From: Haloprofundus salinisoli
GTDB lineage: Archaea; Halobacteriota; Halobacteria; Halobacteriales; Haloferacaceae
Assembly: GCF_020097815.1 (NCBI RefSeq)
Contig: NZ_CP083664.1
Location: 124,001 to 188,000 of the forward strand
Reading direction: 5' to 3'
Length of the DNA stretch: 64,000 nt
In this document: in pieces, positions 1-8,691 of the stretch
How positions within the stretch are numbered: position 1 is the first letter of the stretch
How the letters are laid out: each line of letters begins with the position of its first letter
Notes under the pieces: generated by a model
The model's input: the letters and a program-made list of their open reading frames with translations, nothing else
What the model was told of the DNA's origin: nothing
Database searches by the model: none
Made by a program: the position numbers and the translations under genes

Positions 1-309
1 CCACGTCTGGGCGTCTTTACGCGCGAGCGTCTCGTGATATCCGGGTTCGACAGGCTCGTAGTCGGCGACCTCCTCTCCCGGGAGGTGTGTCGTTTCTGTT
101 ATCTCGAAGCCGTATTGAGCTTCCGCGAGTTCGAGGTAGCCCTGAGCAGTTCCTGGGTTCGTGTCCATTGCTCGGGCCATCCCGGACACTGAGTATCCGC
201 GCTCGGAGTAGGCGACCGCCTTCGCCTCAACCATCCGGAGCTCCGTTTTCCGCGAGAGGTACCGTGCGCGTTGGGTCGCATACCGGTCGTCGTCTTCGTA
301 CTCAGGCAT
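1..309 (-). CDS. Helix-turn-helix protein, cut off by window edge
   Basis: The reading frame opens at an ATG at 309 and runs off the window start without a stop, giving 103 visible residues. Residues 25-58 read as an HTH of the sigma-region-4 type: a helix with VEAKAVAYSERGYS followed by VSGMARAMDTNPGTAQGYL. The N-terminus is charged (EDDDRYATQRARYL). It is probably a small DNA-binding protein. The family is not recognised and the C-terminus is outside the window. Confidence 0.6.
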   Translation of the reverse strand, partial: MPEYEDDDRYATQRARYLSRKTELRMVEAKAVAYSERGYSVSGMARAMDTNPGTAQGYLELAEAQYGFEITETTHLPGEEVADYEPVEPGYHETLARKDAQTW

Positions 310-377
310 AGTGACCAGCCGGTCGACAGTAAGTAAAAATGTTCGTGGACTGGGGTGAAAGTGAAACCCGGCGTAGA

Positions 378-602
378 CCCCACTGTTTCCGTTACAAATT
401 CTGGGGACACCGCATCGCGAGTGAAATCGAGACAAACGTGTCTCTTGTTTACAGAAAGACTACATATGTAAGTCTGAAAGCAGTGCTCAGCGAGGTCGCC
501 TCGCTCCCCCGCTGGCGCTCACCTCTTCAACACCCCGCCGTTTCCGCTGCAAATCCTGGGTACCCGTCGTTACGAGTGCAATCCAGACACCGCATCGCGA
601 GT
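378..602. repeat. Duplicated motif region, possibly ORB-like
   Basis: This non-coding stretch holds two related blocks. CCCCACTGTTTCCGTTACAAA starts at 378 without its last base and CCCCGCCGTTTCCGCTGC at 533, each ending in a run of G (CTGGGG, CTGGG). Each is followed by an identical 17-mer, GACACCGCATCGCGAGT, at 406-422 and 586-602. The CCCC...GTTTC...TG.AA layout resembles degenerate haloarchaeal origin recognition boxes. No orc1/cdc6 gene is visible here, so an origin role is only a suggestion. No gene is seen between 310 and 776. Confidence 0.4.
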
Positions 603-776
603 AAAAACCGGGCGCGTTGAGGCTACAGCAAACCGAATTCGTGGAGTCGGTCACAGAACTCCTTAGACGACATCTCTGGTCTACTCACCGTTAGTTTTCA
701 AGTCTAAAGAGATACAATATACTGCAAATGCGTCAGACCAGGAGACTTATCATTAGGGACTTCAAAATCCTTTAAA

Positions 777-1700
777 ATGGCTGCCATTAAAACGGAGGAG
801 TTAACGAAGCAATACGACGGTGTGACCGCCGTCCAAAATCTGGACCTGACCGTTCAGGAGGGTGAGGTGTTCGGCTTCCTCGGCCCGAACGGGGCTGGCA
901 AATCGACGACCATCAACGTTCTCTTGGATTTCGTGCGGCCGACCTCGGGGCACGTGTCCGTGCTGGGTCACGATCCGCGGACGGGGAGTCGGGCCATCCG
1001 CAACCGAATCGGTATCCTCCCTGAAGGGTACAGCCTGTATGACCGCCTCTCTGCGCGCGAACACATCAAATTCGCCATCGAGATGGAGGAAAGCGACGAC
1101 GACCCCCGCGCTGTCCTTGACCGCGTTGGCCTAGCAGACGACGCCGGGCGTTCGGTCGGCGGATTCTCGAAGGGGATGGGTCAACGACTCGCGCTTGGAA
1201 TGGCGCTGGTCGGCAAGCCAGACCTGCTCATCCTTGACGAACCGACATCCGGACTCGACCCTTCGGGCACGCTGAAGATGCGAGAGATTGTCCGTGAGGA
1301 GGTCGACCGCGGTGCGACGGTGTTCTTCTCCAGTCACCTGCTCGACCAGGTCGAAGCCATCTGCGATCGGGTCGGCATCATGACCAGCGGCGAACTCGTC
1401 ACCGTCGACTCCGTTGAGGGCCTGCGCGAGTCAGTAGGTGCTGAGTCGACGCTAATCCTGACCGTGGACGACCGTCCCGGCTCGCTCGATTTGGAGACCA
1501 TCAAGGGAGTCACGGGTGTGACCATCAACGGAGCGACACTTCGGGTGTCGTGTTCCGAACCTGGCGTCAAAGCAGCGGTCATCTCCCAGGTCCAATCGGC
1601 TGGAGCCACCGTCACCGATATCACGACCGAGGAGACGTCGCTTGAAGATGTCTTCGAGAAGTACACGGCCAACGGGATCGCAATGGAGCCGGACGCATGA
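777..1700 (+). CDS. ABC-2 type exporter ATP-binding protein
   Basis: A 307-residue ATPase that powers export through the partner permease just downstream. Walker A GPNGAGKST is at residues 36-44, the signature GGFSKGMGQRL near 128-138, and Walker B LLILDEPTSGLDP near 150, followed by the switch histidine in FFSSHLLDQ. The C-terminal 90 residues match the accessory domain of the NatA/NosF group. The last four bases overlap the permease start, so the pair is translationally coupled. The substrate cannot be read from the sequence; the gene could serve drug, copper-maturation or Na+ export. Confidence 0.93.
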   Translation: MAAIKTEELTKQYDGVTAVQNLDLTVQEGEVFGFLGPNGAGKSTTINVLLDFVRPTSGHVSVLGHDPRTGSRAIRNRIGILPEGYSLYDRLSAREHIKFAIEMEESDDDPRAVLDRVGLADDAGRSVGGFSKGMGQRLALGMALVGKPDLLILDEPTSGLDPSGTLKMREIVREEVDRGATVFFSSHLLDQVEAICDRVGIMTSGELVTVDSVEGLRESVGAESTLILTVDDRPGSLDLETIKGVTGVTINGATLRVSCSEPGVKAAVISQVQSAGATVTDITTEETSLEDVFEKYTANGIAMEPDA

Positions 1701-2542
1701 ACTCGAAGCTCTGGGTCATCGCGAAGCGGGATTTCGTCGATGCCGCTCGGTCTCGGCTGCTGTGGGGTACCGCCCTGGTGTTGCTGGTCGTGATGATACC
1801 CGACTACCTCGGAATGCTTAACGGAAACTTCATCAGCTCAGCGGAGCAGGCGGTTCGGTTTATCCCAATAATCTTCCAGTACTTCGTCGCGCCCGTTGCG
1901 ATGATTACAGCGTACCGGGCTGTCGTAGGTGAACGAGAGTCCGGCAGCCTACGCGTGCTGTTCGGGCATCCAGCGACCCGGCGGGATTTCGTCTTCGGGA
2001 AGCTCCTCAGCCGGTCGGCCCTCCTCGTGGTGATCCTCACACTCGCCACACTCGGTCTTGGCGTCGTCACCTTTGTGATATATGGAACCCTCGACATCCC
2101 ACTGTTCGTCGCCATTGCTGGCTATGTCGCGTTCTACGGCATCGTCTGGGCCGGGATAATTGTCGGAATCTCGGCGGCCGTCTCCTCGCGGTTGCAGGCT
2201 GTCACGGCGGGTCTCGCACTGTTCCTCTTCTTCGGCCCCTTCCAACTCTGGGATCGCCTAGCAATTCCCGCGTTCGCACTCCTGTTCACCGGGAGCACGT
2301 CGCCCGGGCTTAACCCATTACGTCCGTCTACGTGGCCGACCTGGTACGAGTACGTCCTCCGACTAAACCCGATGAGCAACTTCGATCAGGGTCGCTACTT
2401 CGTCCACCAGCTAGTCGACCCGGGGTTGTCCGCGAGCGGTCACCTCGCCGTGAATCTCTTCGGACTGGCAATGCTCGTCGTCTGGTGCGCCGTTCCCGTC
2501 TTGATCGGATACTTGCGCTTCGAGCGCGTCGACCTTGGGTAA
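1697..2542 (+). CDS. ABC-2 type transporter permease
   Basis: A 281-residue integral membrane protein with about six hydrophobic segments. A first segment lies near residues 20-40 (LLWGTALVLLVVMIP). A conserved cytoplasmic stretch follows, VVGERESGSLRVLFGHPATRRDFVFGK cut into the usual ERESG...L..P..R motif of NosY/ABC-2 permeases. It overlaps the ATPase gene by 4 bp, so the two form one operon and one complex. Confidence 0.9.
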   Translation: MNSKLWVIAKRDFVDAARSRLLWGTALVLLVVMIPDYLGMLNGNFISSAEQAVRFIPIIFQYFVAPVAMITAYRAVVGERESGSLRVLFGHPATRRDFVFGKLLSRSALLVVILTLATLGLGVVTFVIYGTLDIPLFVAIAGYVAFYGIVWAGIIVGISAAVSSRLQAVTAGLALFLFFGPFQLWDRLAIPAFALLFTGSTSPGLNPLRPSTWPTWYEYVLRLNPMSNFDQGRYFVHQLVDPGLSASGHLAVNLFGLAMLVVWCAVPVLIGYLRFERVDLG

Positions 2543-2810
2543 CTAAGGTCAGTAGATGTAAGATATGCTGTTGTTACGAATCCGAGCGGGTCGAGAACGA
2601 GCGCCAAGACGATAATCTGTACCGAGAACGATTTCGACTCGAACCACCGAGAAACGTCGCGTATCATGGAGGGTTGCTAACGGATCTTCAGCACCGCTAT
2701 TTAACTCTATTCGACTGACGTGACTATTCGGAGCTGTGTTGTTTTCCCAAGAGTACGCTGGTGGTCGTAATGTCGCTGTATTTATAGTCTCCGTGTCACT
2801 GGAGGCGACG

Positions 2811-3033
2811 ATGATGACGACGGAAACAACTGAGTAGGAAATCGCCACCTATGATGAGGACGTAATCGCCGGTAGCGCGAAGGAACTCCACGAAGTCCCT
2901 GGCGTAGCGCCCGGCGTGGTCGTGAAGGGCACGTACTGCGATCTCCTGAAGGAGTACCACCTCAACCACGGCGGGAGTCAGAGGGTTCAACGAATTCCAC
3001 GCAGCGGAGGGGAGCCTTATTTCTGAATTCTGA
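2811..3033 (+). pseudogene. Broken small gene of unknown family
   Basis: The start ATG at 2811 has a good ribosome-binding site (GGAGG) just upstream. The frame reads MMTTETTE, then a TAG, then continues as EIATYDEDVIAGSAKELHEV...YCDLLKEYHLNHGG. A one-base shift near 2980 restores RGFNEFHAAEGSLISEF and a TGA at 3031. One nonsense codon plus one frameshift in otherwise coherent codons marks a recent pseudogene. I do not recognise the family. Confidence 0.6.
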
Positions 3034-3151
3034 GTGGGCTTACGAGGATTGGTGGTCAGTGAACACATTTCCATGAATACCGCGCCCGACTACATCGCGT
3101 TGGCGTTTGTCAGCGGTCTAAACTCGTGAATAAATTTGGACTCTCTGGTAG

Positions 3152-3236
3152 ATTCAACCTCTGTATTCAGCACGTGACTTCTGACAGGGACTGAGTAGGT
3201 TTCTGCGAGTATGCTGAATACAGTGCGCGTATGCAA
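3152..3236 (+). repeat. Dispersed repeat copy R1 (TCAGCA-type)
   Basis: Left end CCTCTGTATTCAGCA, central TTCTGACAG, inner hairpin GTAG-GTTT-CTGC, and right end TGCTGAATACAGTGCGCG. Full length. It separates the broken gene at 2811-3033 from the gene at 3412-4488. No other gene is seen between 3034 and 3411. Confidence 0.85.
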
Positions 3237-3411
3237 CAGGGAAAGCCACGTCGGTGAGTTCGAGGTGAACCGGTGTCGGGAGTCCGTAATCGTCGAGCGT
3301 TCAGAGCAATCATCGAGTTTCTCTGAGAACTCGAATCCGTCGGAATCGTCACCTGTTCGTGGGTGGGATGTCGTGATTCAGATGAACCCGGTTCACGGAG
3401 TCGGCCAGTAT

Positions 3412-4488
3412 TCACTCTGACAGGCCGTCGGCCCACTCCGCAGGGAGGACGCGAAGCAGGCCGTCGGTCGAAAGACTCTCGGTAGTAACGAAGAGAATTT
3501 CATCGCCGCCGGTGACGGCCATACCGCCGCCGACCACCTCGTCCCAGTGGTTGAGGACGGAGTCGGGGATCGGGAGCTCGCGGACGTCCTTACCGATCTC
3601 AGTGCTGGCGACGTACTTCACCCCGTCGCGGCCCTCGATGGCGTCGAAGTCTTGGGCGATCAACACCGCGTCATCGCGTGCGCGGATGCCCCAACACACC
3701 ATAGAGGAGTGCGCCAGAAAGCCCCGATTGAACGCCTGCTGTGGCGCCGGAACCTCCAGGCTCTGACTGTCGAAGGCTGCCTCGCCCAGGCGATCGATAT
3801 CCTCGGTCTCGGTGCCGTCGCCGACGTCAGTGCTCTCCTCGGTCGTCGTCTCGTCGCTCGTTCCCTCCTCGCCACCGGCGCCCCCCGTTTCGCGCTCAAC
3901 TGCCTCCGCGAGGTCCTCGCTATCGACGCCGGTGTCGGCGATCTCGCGCTGGTCGATCGATGCCGGCTCGGCGTCGGTGTCAGCGTCGGATTCGAGCCCC
4001 GACTCCACGTCCTCGATGTCCGGAGACGTGTCCGCGATCTCCGCGGTTGCCTCGCTGGCGGCGTGGTCTTCCTCGCCGGCGCCGCCGGCCTCATCGGCAA
4101 TCGCATCGGCGTCGGGCCCGGTGTCAACCACATCGGTTTCCTCAACGTCGGGCTCTCCGCTGCGGTTGTGGGACCGCCGCTGGAGGAGCGCAGCCGTCAG
4201 GAACCCGATTCCCAGAGCGAGTCTAGCGAGCCCGAACTTACGCCTGCCGGCCAGGAACGCTCGGAGGCCGCTGAGGAGGCCGACCCCCCCGATGGTCGCC
4301 GTCACTGCGCCCGATCCGACACCGCGCCGGAGATACGGCGCTGCCTTCGAGATGTACTCACGGCCGCTCTTCGCTACGGTCCGCGAGGTATCGATTGTCG
4401 CCTCTGGCTCCGTTCGTGCGTTGGGGTCAGTCTGGTCCACACCAGATCGTTGGGTCGCGACACACAAATCTTCACTGTCCCCCATCAT
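3412..4488 (-). CDS. Acidic membrane-anchored protein, unknown function
   Basis: 358 residues. Residues 45-105 hold a basic patch and two hydrophobic stretches (GAVTATIGGVGLLSGLRAFL and ARLALGIGFLTAALL), so it is probably membrane-anchored. Residues 110-240 are a very acidic, Ala/Asp/Glu/Thr-rich linker. The last 110 residues form a compact domain (AFNRGFLAHSSMVCWGIRARDDAVLIAQDFDAI) of unknown type. Two ATGs stand at the start and I kept the first. Repeats R1 and R2 flank it as the only gene in the interval. Confidence 0.8.
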   Translation of the reverse strand: MMGDSEDLCVATQRSGVDQTDPNARTEPEATIDTSRTVAKSGREYISKAAPYLRRGVGSGAVTATIGGVGLLSGLRAFLAGRRKFGLARLALGIGFLTAALLQRRSHNRSGEPDVEETDVVDTGPDADAIADEAGGAGEEDHAASEATAEIADTSPDIEDVESGLESDADTDAEPASIDQREIADTGVDSEDLAEAVERETGGAGGEEGTSDETTTEESTDVGDGTETEDIDRLGEAAFDSQSLEVPAPQQAFNRGFLAHSSMVCWGIRARDDAVLIAQDFDAIEGRDGVKYVASTEIGKDVRELPIPDSVLNHWDEVVGGGMAVTGGDEILFVTTESLSTDGLLRVLPAEWADGLSE

Positions 4489-4524
4489 ATCTCGAACAGT
4501 ATTCCTGCCCAGTTACCGCTCACT

Positions 4525-4614
4525 AAATAGATACTCTGTATCTCGCACGGTGTTTCTGACTGATCCTTAGTAGTTCGTAGAGGTGTTGCTGAATACAGAG
4601 CGCGAGTCGGTCAC
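4525..4614 (+). repeat. Dispersed repeat copy R2 (CTCGCA-type)
   Basis: Reads ACTCTGTATCTCGCACGG, GTTTCTGACTGA, then AGAGGTGTTGCTGAATACAG and GCGCGAGTCGGTCAC. It belongs to the same subfamily as R6 and R9. Confidence 0.85.
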
Positions 4615-4756
4615 GCAAACTTCCCGGCCTCGGTGTTACATGCAAGGGAGACAAAGATCGTTCGTAATTGGAAAATCGACTTCTAATGCAGAGGCGATGT
4701 GGGAAAGGCACCTAACCTTCACCTTTTCCGGCTGACCGACGAAGAACGATCAACGA

Positions 4757-5668
4757 ATGGACGACCGATTCAGCCGATGGCTGCTCCTCTCCGGACATCG
4801 ATTCAGCGTCACCGCTGGCGTGCTCTCCGCCATGGTTGTGGTGGTGCTTGTGCCTCTCTTCTCGCGGTTCGCCATCCACAGTCTCACACCGCTGATGTAC
4901 ATTGCGAGCGCATTGGTCGGGGGGAATATCACGCTCATCACCCTTGTGGTCGCGCTCAGCCAAGTGATCCTCTCCCAAGAACTGGAGTCACCGGGGTCGC
5001 TCCGAGATGAGGTTGGCCGAACAGCCGACTACCGGCAGGCAGCCCTCACCCAGCCGGCACCACCGACCGATCCAGACGACTTCCTGCAACAGCTCCTTCA
5101 GCAGACCCAAGAGCGCGCCGGTTCGCTCGCGGAACTCCTCTCTGATTCTACCACCGAACCTGGTACCCATCTTATCGATAAACTACCTGAGAAATGTGCT
5201 AAGGTTAGCGAGCAACTCGAGACAGCATCAGATAAGCTCTCTTCGGTAATCGTTCCCCTCCTCGGTATCGAATACGCGACCTACATTCACGACTGTCATC
5301 GGCTCGAGTCGGCTTACGAGGGAGGTGATCACGAACAACTGCTCTCCACACTCGATGCCTTGAGCGCGGATTTGAAGAATCTCGATATCGCTCGACAGTA
5401 CTTTACAACTATATTCATGAAGGAAGAACTCGCGCAGCTCTCTCGATCCCTCTTGTATGTCGGTATACTGGCTGTTCCTCTCCCGGTCGCGTTACTCATC
5501 CAGATTGCTTCCTATCCCACAGCGGCTGCCCCTATGCCAGTGGTATTCGTCTTCACTCTTCTGACGGTTGTGGTTGGGCTCATCCCTCTTGCGCTCTTGA
5601 TAGCGTTTATCCTCCGGGTAGCGACGGTAACCCAACATATCGCGTCGATCGCTCCATTCATGACGTAG
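4757..5668 (+). CDS. Four-TM membrane protein, paralogue of 6120-7187
   Basis: 303 residues with two hydrophobic segments near 18-65, a 130-residue soluble middle, and two more near 225-290. The middle starts with the pattern ALSQVILSQELESPGSLRDE and ends with DIARQYFTTIFMKEELAQLSRSLLY split over the membrane boundary. The same order and motifs (LSISQFVLAGEIGALGQQRE, AREYFKTLYVQWE, SRGVLYG) occur in the opposite-strand gene at 6120-7187, so the two are diverged paralogues. Function unknown. A role in membrane sensing or stress is only a guess. Confidence 0.8.
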   Translation: MDDRFSRWLLLSGHRFSVTAGVLSAMVVVVLVPLFSRFAIHSLTPLMYIASALVGGNITLITLVVALSQVILSQELESPGSLRDEVGRTADYRQAALTQPAPPTDPDDFLQQLLQQTQERAGSLAELLSDSTTEPGTHLIDKLPEKCAKVSEQLETASDKLSSVIVPLLGIEYATYIHDCHRLESAYEGGDHEQLLSTLDALSADLKNLDIARQYFTTIFMKEELAQLSRSLLYVGILAVPLPVALLIQIASYPTAAAPMPVVFVFTLLTVVVGLIPLALLIAFILRVATVTQHIASIAPFMT

Positions 5669-5875
5669 CGACAACCACGACTGGAGACTGACTTCGTTGA
5701 TGTCCGAGAGGGCGAGTTAGTTGTATTACTCCTAGCAAAAGAGCAGCCACCAGTTAGTTGATAGCACGGATTTCGCGCAGTAAGCACACTTACCGAGTGA
5801 CTGTTTCACTCTAAATCAGCTGGCGAGAATTCACCTCGATGTGGGGAATGGCTTCGATAAGTACAGAGAACGAAT

Positions 5876-5989
5876 TTATCGGTCTGTCTCTTTCCAGTCG
5901 TCCGGGTCCCCTTCACGGAATTCACCCTTGGCATGGCGCTCGCGGTGCCAGAAGGTGACGCCCAGTAGTGCGACGTAGAACACTCCCAC
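5876..5989 (-). pseudogene. Short membrane-protein remnant
   Basis: The 37-codon frame opens at a GTG at 5989 and reads VGVFYVALLGVTFWHRER followed by a hydrophilic tail HAKGEFREGDPDDWKETDR and TAA. It looks like the C-terminal half of a small haloarchaeal membrane protein. A TGA stands a few codons upstream. It could be a leaderless microprotein or a relic. Confidence 0.35.
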
Positions 5990-6119
5990 CCGTAAGTAAA
6001 ACCCACCGTATCAGGCGGTCGGTTGCCGAATCCACCGGCGAGATGTTTTCTGATTCAGACACGGTGACCATTACAAGGCGTCATTGGAAATAATCGTGAC
6101 ACTGTACTCCCATCTCTGA

Positions 6120-7187
6120 TCATGTTTCCTCTTGTATTTCACTTGACTCCTCGTTGCGAATTTCTTCTAGGTGCTTGGTCTCTCGGAGGATGAACGGCCC
6201 GATCGAGAGCGTTCGCTTCATAACCGTGAGTACGCGAAGCAGGTAGGCGAGCAATACGGCGAACGGAATGAGCGTGAGTACGTAGAGGGCACTGACGACG
6301 AGGTAGGCAGTACTGACGCCGAACACTGTGCCAGTGATTTTCGCAGCGTCGAACTCGAGTATCATGTAGGCGGCGAGTGCGAGGGTCGGCATCGCCCCGT
6401 ACAGCACTCCGCGTGAAATATTGATGATCTCCCACTGAACGTAGAGTGTCTTGAAGTATTCGCGGGCTGGCCCGAAGAATCGGAGCGCCTCAATCAGGTC
6501 GCCGAATGCATCGTCTGCCTCTTCCGGGAGCGACTCGGTGTACTTATCTCGGAGCGTCCGTGCAGCAAACACCTTCCACGGGTAGTTGTAGTCCAATACG
6601 GGGAGCAACATCTGGAACGATCCGAACTCTGCGTTTTCCAACTCATCGCTGATTTTTTGACTGTGATCGATGAGACCGGCTGCGTATTCAGCAACTTCGT
6701 CGAACCGCTCTGAGTTGTCACTCTCGGAAACCGCATCGCTAAGCCCTCTTGCGTTCGTATCAACCATATCGATGAGTGTTTGGAGGAAGCGGGATGGTTC
6801 GGCGGAACTTACACCGATGCTCGCGGCCTTCTCTACCTCTTCACGAAATTCGGTCTCGTTCGACATGCGCTCGCGCTGTTGACCGAGTGCGCCGATTTCC
6901 CCGGCGAGCACGAACTGGGAGATCGAGAGGACGAGAGTGACACTCGTGACAATGGCGATGACCATCGAGCCGAATAGTGAACCTATCCCACTGGTCGTCA
7001 CGAGTTTCTGTGGTGAAGTCGGGCCAACCACGTGAACGAAGAGCAGGATGAGATACGTGATCAGAAGTAAGATACCGGTGACGAGCCACCGATTCGCGCT
7101 AATGAGAAACCAGATCCTCACACGAGTCTCGCCGACCCGTTCACGCATCGTATCGGCTGGCCGTGAGATTGCCTCCGAGTCACTCAT
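6120..7187 (-). CDS. Four-TM membrane protein, paralogue of 4757-5668
   Basis: I chose the ATG at 7187 (MSDSEAISRPADTMRERVG) over an upstream extension that reads through hydrophobic, non-acidic residues; this gives 355 residues. Two N-terminal TM segments (WLVTGILLLITYLILLF and a second near 60-90) are followed by a helical acidic middle and two C-terminal TM segments. It shares SQFVL, AREYFKTLY and SRGVLYG with the protein at 4757-5668. The two genes point towards each other with about 450 bp between them. Function unknown. Confidence 0.8.
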   Translation of the reverse strand: MSDSEAISRPADTMRERVGETRVRIWFLISANRWLVTGILLLITYLILLFVHVVGPTSPQKLVTTSGIGSLFGSMVIAIVTSVTLVLSISQFVLAGEIGALGQQRERMSNETEFREEVEKAASIGVSSAEPSRFLQTLIDMVDTNARGLSDAVSESDNSERFDEVAEYAAGLIDHSQKISDELENAEFGSFQMLLPVLDYNYPWKVFAARTLRDKYTESLPEEADDAFGDLIEALRFFGPAREYFKTLYVQWEIINISRGVLYGAMPTLALAAYMILEFDAAKITGTVFGVSTAYLVVSALYVLTLIPFAVLLAYLLRVLTVMKRTLSIGPFILRETKHLEEIRNEESSEIQEET

Positions 7188-7332
7188 ATTTCCAATTGTT
7201 ATACTTCGATTCAGAAAATAAAGCACCCGGCCCCGTATTTGTATTGCAGACATTATTGACTGGCTGGTCGTTCTATTGCCGTCGGTATCGCAATCGACGT
7301 ATTCAGCATCGAGGTAGCAGGATGCTATAAAG

Positions 7333-7476
7333 TGTCACCGATGTATCGTCGCCGATTGGTTCATCGCGCGAGGCCACACCGTCGTGGACATTTTCGACCC
7401 TAACCGCGCGAATGACCACGAACTTACGCGGTTTGCAGTCATCGACAATGATTGCGTGTTCTATTCATCATCCTGA
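7333..7476 (+). pseudogene. Possible gene fragment
   Basis: A 47-codon open frame without a convincing start reads VADWFIARGHTVVDIFDP and NDHELTRFAVIDNDCVF before a TGA at 7474. Codon use and acidic residues look like haloarchaeal coding DNA. The parent family is not recognised. Confidence 0.3.
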
Positions 7477-7502
7477 ATTGAGGAAATTCTGCATTCTTGT
7501 GG

Positions 7503-7694
7503 TTATACGGTAAGCGCCTCCTCTAATTCACGTTCTACTTTCTCGTTTTCCCACTCACGCCGCTTACGCAACTTCTCCTCCCCTCGATTCGTGATCTGGT
7601 ATGAATTCGTGCGCCGGTTAATCGTGCCCTTCTCCACCAACCCTTTGTTCACGAGCACGTCCAAGTTAAGTTGCGAACGACAGAAAACGTTCAC
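7503..7694 (-). pseudogene. Winged-helix regulator fragment
   Basis: 63 residues: LDVLVNKGLVEKGTINRRTN, SYQITNRGEEKLRKRREWE, then a charged helix. This is the recognition-helix and wing half of a PadR/MarR-like winged helix. The first helices are missing, and a TAG lies a few codons before the nominal start. It is probably a 5'-truncated regulator gene. Confidence 0.5.
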
Positions 7695-7823
7695 AAGCTA
7701 GTTCCGAACCCGTTGGTTTAGAAAATATCTTGGACAAATTTGTCAATTAGCCGGGAATTTACCACAAGATGAGAAAGTGAACCCAAATCTGTGGTGGCTT
7801 AATTTGAAATAAATTACAATTAA

Positions 7824-8357
7824 ATGTATGTTGTAGGTACGAATGTCAAAATCTGTGCATCGCCGATAGGTGACGGCGGTTGGTCAAATTACAATTGGGA
7901 ACCGATGAAGTTCATAATTGCGCTTCTGACCGCCTTCTTACCCTTTCAGCTCCAAATTGAGCAATCGGACGCGGAAATCACGACGGAGTCACTCCCGCGC
8001 GTTCACGGCGATGGCGGTCAACTCCGGCAGGTGTTTCAGAATCTGTTGAGCAACGCAATCGAGTACAGCGGCGAGGAGCCACCCCGTGTGTACATTTCGG
8101 CAGCACGTGAGGGGGCAAAGTGGCGGATCTCGATTCAGGACGAGGGAATCGGTATCGACCCCACCGATACCGACCGGGTCTTCGAGGTGTTCCAACGTCT
8201 CCATAGCCACGAGGAACACGCCGGGACAGGGATCGGGCTCGCACTTTGTAAGCGCATCGTTGAGCGACATGGCGGAGAGATTTGGGTCGAGTCCGAACCG
8301 GACGAAGGGACGACGTTTTTGTTTACGTTACCGGCTGCACATGATTCATGTGAATGA
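7824..8357 (+). pseudogene. Histidine kinase fragment, ATPase domain only
   Basis: From about residue 43 the protein is a normal HATPase_c domain: N box NLLSNAIEYSG, G1 box DEGIGIDP, F box VFEVFQRL, and G2 box GTGIGLALCKRIVERHGG. The dimerisation helix with the phosphorylated histidine and any sensor domain are missing. The first 40 residues are unrelated to kinases. The domain closely follows the end of the complete kinase at 57187-60084. It is a 5'-truncated kinase, unlikely to autophosphorylate by itself. Confidence 0.75.
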
Positions 8358-8538
8358 CTACTTCGACTGATCGACCACTTACCCCTATTCATCGGCCATC
8401 GAAGACTTCTAAACAAATATCTTGTATTCATCACGACGCACCGAACAGCGTCCCATCTGACAGAAATACCACTGTTCAACTCGCAGACCTACTGAACGGC
8501 TTAGTCATTGGATTTGGCGTAAAAAAAAGAAGTCATCA

Positions 8539-8632
8539 TGCTGAACACACCCTCTCTATTCAGCATGCGATCTCTGACAGCGGGAAGAGAGGTTCCAGCG
8601 ATAGTGCTGAATACAGAGCGCTTATCCGTCAG
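8539..8632 (+). repeat. Dispersed repeat copy R3 (intact left palindrome)
   Basis: The left end shows the full palindrome: TGCTGAACACA, five bases, then a near-perfect reverse complement ending TATTCAGCA. The centre TCTCTGACAG is followed by hairpin GGAA-GAGAGG-TTCC and right end GTGCTGAATACAGAGCGC. It shares its subfamily with R12. The rest of 8358-8691 holds no gene. Confidence 0.85.
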
Positions 8633-8691
8633 CCAGAGTTCGTAACTCTCCTATACGAAAGGCTCTTACAGAGTTAAAATAAACGCGAAAT

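Noticed and set aside
3547-4530. 327-codon open frame antisense to the acidic membrane protein
   Set aside because: It is the shadow of the Asp/Glu-rich gene on the minus strand. The product is Arg- and Leu-rich without domains.
7292-7312. GTATTCAGCAT resembling a repeat end
   Set aside because: Only the core matches. No second end or central box is nearby, and the same string occurs by chance inside the coding gene near 6684.
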